From the IMG/VR virus record IMGVR_UViG_3300020731_000393, positions 1 through 37,259 of that record: a stretch of 37,259 nucleotides of DNA. One strand, 5' to 3'. This document shows positions 32,591 through 37,259 of this stretch, in pieces. The notes under the pieces were generated by a model, which was not told where the DNA came from, did not search any database, and worked only from the letters and a program-made list of their open reading frames with translations. The stretch is from a virus. The position numbers were made by a program, and so were the translations under genes. Positions within the stretch are counted from its first letter, which is position 1; the number at the start of each line of letters is the position of its first letter.

Positions 32591-33551
32591 GTTTTTCCTT
32601 TGGTATTTTGCTATCTGCACTGCTTACACAACTTTCTGTGATACATTTTTGTGGAGTTTTAAATAACTCAAACCCTGTGTCTAGTGTGCCTAGTGCGGTA
32701 TCGTGACAGCTATACCCTCTTTTAACCTCATTACCTCTTATTATAACACTCTGGTATCCACTATTGCAAGTCCAATCTTTAAATTTATTAAAATTAAATG
32801 CGTTGAATCTTTCAGCTTGATCAATGAAATAAATCTGTTGGCCGTCAGTTAGACGAATTTGATAACCTTCTTGTTGCTCAAAGTCATTTTGCATTATAGT
32901 AAGCATTTCAGGAGTGTACCCATCTACCACAGCAGTAGCAGTTGTATTGCTCTGAGGCTTGAGTGTTACATTAATTCCTCGTTCTTGTAATCGATTACAG
33001 CGTTCTAATGTTTCATAAAACTTATCCGGAACCATAACTTGATTAACTGTAACATGGACTCGTTCATACATTAACTGCAAACACTTATCTCCAAATTCTT
33101 GTTCTCGAGCAAACTCTGCATGAAAGCTAGCCGTTATACTTCTGCGTTGCAACATCTCTGTAGCAGTACACCAACTGTTCCACCATTTGGATCCAGGACT
33201 TAAATTGGTTGTCATGTGTATGCTTTGGTAAGGTGTTTGTATACCATCGTCTAAGTGCTTTACCAAATCCAACAGTTGTTTATAAGCAGTGGGTTCTCCT
33301 CCGCTGAAACTCCAGTGGAAATCGGTAAATCCGTTCAAACGAGCTTGACGTTTTATCTCGTTGACTGTAGACTTATACACTTCTAAACTTTGAAAGTCCA
33401 ATTGATCAGTCCTAGCATAGGGCCAACAATATGAGCACTTGTAATTACAAAATCTTCCCAAAATCCAACTAATGTTAAATAATGGACGATCCAACATAGT
33501 TTGTTGGCCAAATTGCGTGATATTTGAGAATGGAATATTTGAGAATGTCAT
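32583..33551 (-). CDS. radical SAM protein of the WTCN-type subfamily
   Basis: The 322-aa protein has CNYKCSYC (C35, C39, C42), FSGGEP and a C-terminal block DWTCNSGYQSVIIRGNEVKRG, then SCHDTALG and CITESCVSS. It is the third member of the group with the proteins at 19558 and 26466. The start is ATG 33551, 6 nt after a GTAAATA box; a TTG just upstream (33557) is possible. It heads the minus-strand run of eight genes ending at 27352. Its end overlaps the cold-shock fusion gene by 8 nt. Confidence 0.85.
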   Translation of the reverse strand: MTFSNIPFSNITQFGQQTMLDRPLFNISWILGRFCNYKCSYCWPYARTDQLDFQSLEVYKSTVNEIKRQARLNGFTDFHWSFSGGEPTAYKQLLDLVKHLDDGIQTPYQSIHMTTNLSPGSKWWNSWCTATEMLQRRSITASFHAEFAREQEFGDKCLQLMYERVHVTVNQVMVPDKFYETLERCNRLQERGINVTLKPQSNTTATAVVDGYTPEMLTIMQNDFEQQEGYQIRLTDGQQIYFIDQAERFNAFNFNKFKDWTCNSGYQSVIIRGNEVKRGYSCHDTALGTLDTGFELFKTPQKCITESCVSSADSKIPKEKHV

Positions 33552-33579
33552 TGACAATATTTACGTTTGATGCTATACT
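33551..33579 (+). promoter_or_regulatory. sigma70-type promoter for the tRNA-like gene and downstream run
   Basis: TTGACA at 33551-33556 and TATACT at 33574-33579 with a 17-bp spacer, the same hexamers and spacing as at 1891-1919. Initiation 6-7 nt after the -10 box would fall at the first base of the tRNA-like acceptor stem (33586). Confidence 0.75.
33558..33564 (-). promoter_or_regulatory. late-type promoter GTAAATA, minus strand
   Basis: GTAAATA on the minus strand, then TTGTCA and the ATG at 33551. It lies in the spacer of the opposing sigma70 promoter, so an early + strand promoter and a late minus-strand promoter share the same 30 bp. Confidence 0.5.
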
Positions 33580-33585
33580 ATAAAG

Positions 33586-33699
33586 GCAGTCGTGAGTGTA
33601 ACTGGTAAACCTCCTCCAAAGTCCTTAAAAAAGACTGCGGAGGGAACGGGCAAGTGACTTAGTCATGCTTTGGAGGTTCGAATCCTCCCGACTGCACCA
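33586..33699 (+). tRNA. atypical tRNA-like gene, 114 nt, anticodon uncertain
   Basis: GCAGTCG (33586-33592) pairs perfectly with CGACTGC (33689-33695), followed by A and an encoded CCA. The T arm GGAGG-TTCGAAT-CCTCC (33672-33688) is canonical. A D-arm-like segment with AACTGGTA is present. Between D arm and T arm there are about 58 nt instead of the usual 22-40. One reading gives an anticodon stem CCTCC/GGAGG (33613-33617 with 33639-33643) around a 21-nt loop and then a 28-nt variable region. CTCCAAA (CCA, Trp) and CTTAAAA (TAA, Leu) both appear as loop candidates. CCTCCAAAG at 33613 can also pair with CTTTGGAGG at 33668, competing with the T arm. It could be an interrupted or decayed tRNA. 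Confidence 0.6.
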
Positions 33700-33726
33700 A
33701 TTTAATTAGGCACAGAAAGGCACATT

Positions 33727-34038
33727 ATGAAAAAGGCATTGTTAGCGTTGTTGTTTGTTTCCAGTTTGGCTCACGCTGATTGGCGCGATCCTTTTGAAAA
33801 ATTTGACACAGGCAAGAATTTTACTAACCAAACTCATCTGACTTGGGTTACTGTAGATGACCCTACCAAAGCATGTGCCGCGGAAAGAAGTCGAAGAGGC
33901 TTTGCTCAATACAGTGGTAAGGTTATGGCTTGTAGTTTTTGGGAGCAAAATCAATGCACTATAATTACAGCAAAATTTACTGATAGAGATACTATCGGAC
34001 ACGAATTGCAACATTGTTTTCAAGGTAACTGGCATTGA
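33727..34038 (+). CDS. small secreted protein with HExxH zinc-protease motif
   Basis: The 103-aa protein begins with a clear signal peptide, MKKALLALLFVSSLAHA, with cleavage expected after A17. Near its C terminus it has GHELQHCFQGNWH, an HExxH motif (H92, E93, H96), with H103 as a possible third metal ligand. Five cysteines in the mature part could form disulphides in the periplasm. AAAGG precedes the ATG. It could be a small peptidase acting on the envelope during lysis or an inactive relative. It follows the tRNA-like gene directly. Confidence 0.65.
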   Translation: MKKALLALLFVSSLAHADWRDPFEKFDTGKNFTNQTHLTWVTVDDPTKACAAERSRRGFAQYSGKVMACSFWEQNQCTIITAKFTDRDTIGHELQHCFQGNWH

Positions 34039-34430
34039 GAGATTTAGAAGAAGAAATTTGGCAGGATGCTGAGATCCTAAACAAGATCCGTACTCGCGAC
34101 GACTATGCTCAAAATGTCTATGCGGCTTTTTGTAATATGCGCTGGTGCCCTAGAGAAACTTTTCCTGCTCTAAGACAGGATCCTAAACAAGACTTGTGGA
34201 GTCGTAGCTGGAGAAGTTCTGGCGGACTTGTTGCCGATTGGCAAGGCAAGGGCGGGGACTACATGGATTGGTACTGTTCAGGAATGGGCGGACTAGCTGG
34301 TTACGATGAAAAAGAAGGTGACGAATACATGGCTAGACAAAAGTATGTTCCTGAAGGTACAATCACTGATGAAGTACTAGCTGACTTTAACCGTTTGGGC
34401 TGGTTTCCTGTTCCATGGGAAGATGATTAA
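34035..34430 (+). CDS. phage hypothetical protein, 131 aa, starts with TTG
   Basis: A TTG at 34035 overlaps the stop of the secreted-protein gene (TTGA), and no in-frame ATG occurs for more than 30 codons, so TTG is the likely start. The product RDLEEEIWQDAEIL ... YAQNVYAAFCNMRW ... GGDYMDWYCSGMGG ... GWFPVPWEDD is Trp- and Asp-rich with no catalytic signature. The pattern is that of uncharacterised proteins widespread in marine T4-like phages. Function unknown. Confidence 0.7.
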   Translation: MRDLEEEIWQDAEILNKIRTRDDYAQNVYAAFCNMRWCPRETFPALRQDPKQDLWSRSWRSSGGLVADWQGKGGDYMDWYCSGMGGLAGYDEKEGDEYMARQKYVPEGTITDEVLADFNRLGWFPVPWEDD

Positions 34431-34433
34431 TTT

Positions 34434-35024
34434 ATGAATCTTGATTTAAATCATGTGGCTTTTTGGATGGATGCTATTCGTAGCAGTCCAGATCCTGCTC
34501 GAACCCTGGAATCTTTTTGGAAAGGGCAACTCAAGAGCAAAGAATGGTTAATTAAAAACCTACGTAAACATGTTCACAAAGTAGTTAGTATTGATATCCA
34601 CGGAGGGTGGAATGGAGTATTGGCAAGCATGTTGTTTCAGAGTGATATTGTTGTTACTCGCATTACTAGTTTGGACATAGACCCAGCGTGTGAATCTATT
34701 GCTAATACTATGAATAAGATAGAAGAAATGACAGGACATTTCAAAGCTGTGACAGCCGATATGTGTAGGACAAACAGCACTGCCGATGTTATAATTAACA
34801 CAAGCTGTGAGCATATTAGCCAAGCACAATACGATTTTTGGCTGGATGGCATGCCACAAGACAGTTTGATTGTGTTGCAAAGTAATAATTATTACATACC
34901 AGAACACATTCGACCTGTCGATAGCTTGGAAGAATTTGTTGAGCAAAGCCATATAAATGTTATATGGAAGGGCGAGTTAGAATTGCCTTTATACAAACGT
35001 TTTATGTTAATTGGAAAAAAATGA
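34434..35024 (+). CDS. class I SAM-dependent methyltransferase-like protein
   Basis: The 196-aa protein has a Rossmann-like order: VVSIDIHGGWNGVLASM (motif I region, glycines somewhat displaced), TSLDIDPACESIA (acidic end of strand 2 for SAM ribose), FKAVTADM, VIINTSCEHIS (motif IV-like) and LIVLQSNNYYIPEHI. The assignment is to the fold; the substrate is unknown. It belongs to a + strand run with an AbrB-like and an IF-1 gene, with ATGA coupling to the next gene. Confidence 0.6.
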   Translation: MNLDLNHVAFWMDAIRSSPDPARTLESFWKGQLKSKEWLIKNLRKHVHKVVSIDIHGGWNGVLASMLFQSDIVVTRITSLDIDPACESIANTMNKIEEMTGHFKAVTADMCRTNSTADVIINTSCEHISQAQYDFWLDGMPQDSLIVLQSNNYYIPEHIRPVDSLEEFVEQSHINVIWKGELELPLYKRFMLIGKK

Positions 35025-35194
35025 CTAAACTAACTTTTAAAGCAGAAGAAATATTTGAGGATATTCCTGGAGATCCTGACAATGTAATGATGAAGATTCC
35101 TCCCGAAATTTGCGAGCAACAGGGCTGGAAAGAGGGAGATACGTTAAATATCAAAGTCGAGGACGGTGCCTTAATTATAAGTAAACATGAGTAA
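35021..35194 (+). CDS. SpoVT/AbrB-type swapped-hairpin DNA-binding protein, 57 aa
   Basis: The ATG at 35021 overlaps the previous stop (ATGA), so the longer frame from 34964 is rejected. The product ends with IPPEICEQQGWKEGDTLNIKVEDGALIIS in parts: IPPEIC, GWKEGD and ALIIS mark the AbrB/MazE beta-hairpin domain. Such proteins act as transition-state regulators or antitoxins. No toxin gene is visible beside it; instead it overlaps the IF-1 gene by 8 nt. Confidence 0.7.
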   Translation: MTKLTFKAEEIFEDIPGDPDNVMMKIPPEICEQQGWKEGDTLNIKVEDGALIISKHE

Positions 35195-35405
35195 AGAAAC
35201 ATTAATTGAATTAACAGGAGTAGTTACCGAAGTATTGCCAGCAAATACTTACAGAGTCAAAGTAGATACAGTAGATCATGTAATACTTTGCTATTTGGGT
35301 GGTAAACTTAAACAACATAAGATTAAAGTCATATTAGGTGATTCCGTTAAAATCGAAGTCAGCGCATATGATTTAAGCAAAGGAAGAATTATATTTAGGT
35401 TATGA
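35187..35405 (+). CDS. infA: translation initiation factor IF-1 homologue
   Basis: The 72-aa protein has the same length as bacterial IF-1 and follows it through: SKETLIELTGVVTEVLP (E. coli: AKEDNIEMQGTVLETLP), the FRV/YRV strand, GGKLKQHKIKVILGD (SGKMRKNYIRILTGD) and the C-terminal hallmark YDLSKGRIIFRL. The OB-fold core and the basic K/R residues contacting 16S rRNA are kept. IF-1 binds the ribosomal A site of the 30S subunit during initiation. Phage copies are unusual. It is translationally coupled to an AbrB-like gene. Confidence 0.9.
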   Translation: MSKETLIELTGVVTEVLPANTYRVKVDTVDHVILCYLGGKLKQHKIKVILGDSVKIEVSAYDLSKGRIIFRL

Positions 35406-35406
35406 T

Positions 35407-36069
35407 ATGAATACTATACTTGAACGTGTAAACAAAGTCTGCAATGACGTTCGAGATAGCATAATCGAGCCCATAAGTTTCAAAAAGTTAGTAGCGAGAA
35501 CTCGTAAGATTTTCAAATCAAATCAGTTTGACTTACTAATTAAACTACGCAAAGAAAAAATCCTAGGCAATAACGAATTCTATGTAATGGCATATTACGA
35601 TGCCGAGGACGACAGTATGGGCGAAACGCCTATCGAAGTCAATATACATTACAACTTTCAAACAGAAGAAAAATTTCAAACCAATCAAATTACAGATTTT
35701 TTGATACAAATATATGATGCAGTAGTACACGAATACCGTCATCAATACCAAAGTGTTCAACGAGATTATGAGGTTTATTCCTGTCACGAACACGACCCCT
35801 ACAAAGAGTATTTGGGAGATCCAGATGAAGTCGATGCATACGCTGTCAATATAGCTATAGAATTGATACGTACAATCGGACATCAACGTGCTTTGAGAAA
35901 TTTGAGCAGAATTAGTTTACTATCCAAATTGCGATATGGCCCATTTTACTGTAGTGCAAATCTTAATGCTTACATATCGCACTACGGGCAAGACGAATTA
36001 ATCCGCAGACTTGCCAAAAAAGTATATAAACATTTGGAAACGCTTGACAAACGATACATCTTCGTGTAA
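35407..36069 (+). CDS. predicted HExxH metallopeptidase-like protein, cytoplasmic
   Basis: The 220-aa protein has AVVHEYRHQYQ (H108, E109, H112), an HExxH zinc site, and about 30 residues later DPDEVDAYAVN, where E141 or D143 could be the third ligand as in gluzincin or related minimal peptidases. No signal peptide. The N-terminal half (EVNIHYNFQ) is beta-rich. It starts two bases after the IF-1 stop. A substrate such as a phage structural precursor is possible, but nothing shows it. Confidence 0.55.
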   Translation: MNTILERVNKVCNDVRDSIIEPISFKKLVARTRKIFKSNQFDLLIKLRKEKILGNNEFYVMAYYDAEDDSMGETPIEVNIHYNFQTEEKFQTNQITDFLIQIYDAVVHEYRHQYQSVQRDYEVYSCHEHDPYKEYLGDPDEVDAYAVNIAIELIRTIGHQRALRNLSRISLLSKLRYGPFYCSANLNAYISHYGQDELIRRLAKKVYKHLETLDKRYIFV

Positions 36070-36072
36070 AAT
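36044..36072 (+). promoter_or_regulatory. sigma70-type promoter inside the end of the metallopeptidase gene
   Basis: TTGACA (36044-36049) and TAAAAT (36067-36072) with a 17-bp spacer. It precedes the gene at 36103, which has GGAG as ribosome-binding site. Confidence 0.65.
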
Positions 36073-36102
36073 GTAGTCATATTAACTCATGTTGGAGCAG
36101 AA

Positions 36103-36825
36103 ATGTTAGAAGAATATGTCAAAGTCTATGACGGACCTCTTTACCCTACCAAACAAGTCTTAGAGTTGGCCTGCGCCGCACAGCGATTTAATGGCGAATA
36201 TCTTAAAAATGAAGAAGCAGTGTATGACAAAGATAATCAAAATATTCTTTATTTTAAAATCAGTAACAAGGCCTTGATACGGTATACTATAGATCCAGAA
36301 AATCAAAATTTGATTGGTATGGAACAGTATATGACCTTGCTCAAGATAACACCCGAAGACATTGCTCGAGCAGAAGAAATCAAAACTTACTACAAAAAAT
36401 TAGTGTTTGCGGCTATTTCCGGAGACAATGATTTTCTTACCACGGTGAATTCAATACTAAACAGTGAAATGGTAGGGTTGGATAAGTTCGGTTACGTGGC
36501 TTGTTTGCCCAGCGTACAACTTAAAGATCAAATACATTCCAAAGTTAAAAAGGTAGCCAAACAAGTCAATGAAACATATTTGGCAAATCCAGGTAGTTGG
36601 CTAACTGATTTGGATTGCGAAATACTAGAATCAATTAAGTCAAAAAACTTTGAAGGATTTAATATCTGTGCTATAATTGATAATAAAATGGTAGGTTGGA
36701 TTAGTAAAAACAATTTGAATATTGGACCTTGCGTGGTAGTTAAAGCCAAAGTCAAGGATCATAGTACACACTGGAAACACGGCAATGCTGTGACACGGCT
36801 ACATTATGTAAAGGCGGCACAATGA
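36103..36825 (+). CDS. phage hypothetical protein, 240 aa
   Basis: The product starts MLEEYVKVYDGPLYPTKQVLEL and ends in a tryptophan/histidine-rich segment, HSTHWKHGNAVTRLHYVKAAQ in parts (THWKHGNAVTRLHYVK). No known catalytic motif, membrane segment or Cys cluster was seen. It appears to have an N-terminal alpha/beta part, a helical middle and a C-terminal beta-rich part (CAIIDNKMVGWISKNNL). It lies behind a sigma70-type promoter. Function unknown. Confidence 0.7.
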   Translation: MLEEYVKVYDGPLYPTKQVLELACAAQRFNGEYLKNEEAVYDKDNQNILYFKISNKALIRYTIDPENQNLIGMEQYMTLLKITPEDIARAEEIKTYYKKLVFAAISGDNDFLTTVNSILNSEMVGLDKFGYVACLPSVQLKDQIHSKVKKVAKQVNETYLANPGSWLTDLDCEILESIKSKNFEGFNICAIIDNKMVGWISKNNLNIGPCVVVKAKVKDHSTHWKHGNAVTRLHYVKAAQ

Positions 36826-37259
36826 AAATAACAGATGAAGAAATGCAAAATTACTTTCCGAAAGTATATCCTAAAATTTTCGTAGGCAAGTACGGCGGTA
36901 TTGCTGTGGGCAAGGGTTGGTTTGATTTGCTTAATCAAGCCTGCCGTCTTATTCAAAGTCATTTGGATTGGAAGAAAGATGTTCCGCAAGTAACAGCAGA
37001 ACAAGTCAAAGAAAAGTTTGGAGGCTTACGATTCTATGTACAAGGCGGTGATGACTATACGCAAGGCATCATTGCTATGGCTGAACAGATGAGCATGATG
37101 CTTTGTGAAGAATGTGGTGCTCCTGGCGACCGTGGCGGTGATGGCTGGATCAGTACATTATGTGAAACACACCGTGCCGAACGTGATGCGGCCAAAGCAA
37201 AGGCCATGACAGACTATGAAGAACAAAAGAAAATTCTTAGAGAAGGATTTGAGGAATGA
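36822..37259 (+). CDS. phage protein with C-terminal zinc-ribbon-like CxxC...CxxH motif
   Basis: The 145-aa protein overlaps its neighbour by 4 nt (ATGA) and ends at the last base of the window. It has VKEKFGGLRFYVQGG, a phrase common in small phage proteins, then CEECGAPGDRGGDGWISTLCETH, giving C95, C98, C114 and H117 as a possible zinc site. The last 30 residues are a charged helix. Function unknown, perhaps nucleic-acid or protein binding. Confidence 0.7.
   Translation: MKITDEEMQNYFPKVYPKIFVGKYGGIAVGKGWFDLLNQACRLIQSHLDWKKDVPQVTAEQVKEKFGGLRFYVQGGDDYTQGIIAMAEQMSMMLCEECGAPGDRGGDGWISTLCETHRAERDAAKAKAMTDYEEQKKILREGFEE

Noticed and set aside
8268-33551. Host chromosome segment or chimeric contig
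   Set aside because: No host housekeeping genes, and the same late-type boxes and overlap style occur at the fibre end and inside the block. A chimera cannot be excluded fully without reads.
33586-33699. tmRNA
   Set aside because: The acceptor and T arm resemble those of tmRNA, but the 114-nt length is far too short, there is no tag-peptide frame and no pseudoknot region.
35021-35405. Toxin-antitoxin pair (AbrB-like plus following gene)
   Set aside because: The gene after the AbrB-like protein is a clear IF-1 homologue rather than a MazF or PIN toxin.

Overview
The window is most likely part of the genome of a T4-like tailed phage with an AT-rich aquatic bacterial host. The arguments are: very tight packing with ATGA start/stop overlaps; many tiny phage-type open reading frames; a long tail-fibre gene with the bacteriophage adhesin N-terminal domain; a T4-type polynucleotide kinase and RNA ligase pair; and repeated TATAAATA-like late promoters. 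No integrase, transposase, rRNA or CRISPR array was seen. The host cannot be named from this sequence, and all functions below are read from motifs rather than from database searches.

Layout. (1) Positions 1-4688, + strand: small phage genes, then nucleotide and RNA metabolism. These are a PTH2-like protein, a Cys-based phosphatase, a DksA/TraR zinc finger, a SpoT/MESH1-type HD hydrolase, a metallophosphoesterase, a T4 Rnl1-type RNA ligase and a Pnk-type kinase. (2) Positions 4748-8279: a 915-aa tail fibre, a small gene on the minus strand, and a stand-alone gene that duplicates an internal fibre domain. (3) Positions 8268-33551: a block of about 25 kb that changes strand repeatedly and holds almost only biosynthetic enzymes. 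I count nine radical SAM proteins, nine predicted Fe(II)/2-oxoglutarate oxygenases, two PLP aminotransferase-like proteins, an arginine:X amidinotransferase, an NAD epimerase, two tandem SDRs, two kinase-fold proteins, a GNAT-like protein, an SGNH hydrolase and two glycosyltransferase-like proteins. (4) Positions 33551-37259, + strand: a sigma70-type promoter, an unusual 114-nt tRNA-like gene, a small secreted HExxH protein, a methyltransferase-like protein, an AbrB-like protein, a clear translation initiation factor IF-1 homologue, a second HExxH protein and conserved phage hypotheticals.

How it may work together. Radical SAM enzymes and 2OG oxygenases recur next to each other as cassettes. 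With the amidinotransferase, aminotransferases, sugar-nucleotide-type epimerase, glycosyltransferase-like proteins and SGNH hydrolase beside the tail fibre, the island looks able to build or decorate a complex small molecule, glycan or peptide. The product is unknown: a virion or host-surface glycan modification, a peptide-derived compound and a DNA/RNA hypermodification all remain possible.

Regulation. Two promoter classes are visible. Three near-perfect sigma70 promoters (TTGACA, 17-bp spacer, TATACT or TAAAAT) drive genes outside the island. A late-type motif, TAAATA, sits only 4-6 nt before eight start codons, all but one of them within the island, on both strands, which implies leaderless or nearly leaderless mRNAs. 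Four of the island's five divergent junctions carry one or two such motifs (14.1 kb is the exception), and all five convergent junctions have overlapping stop ends.
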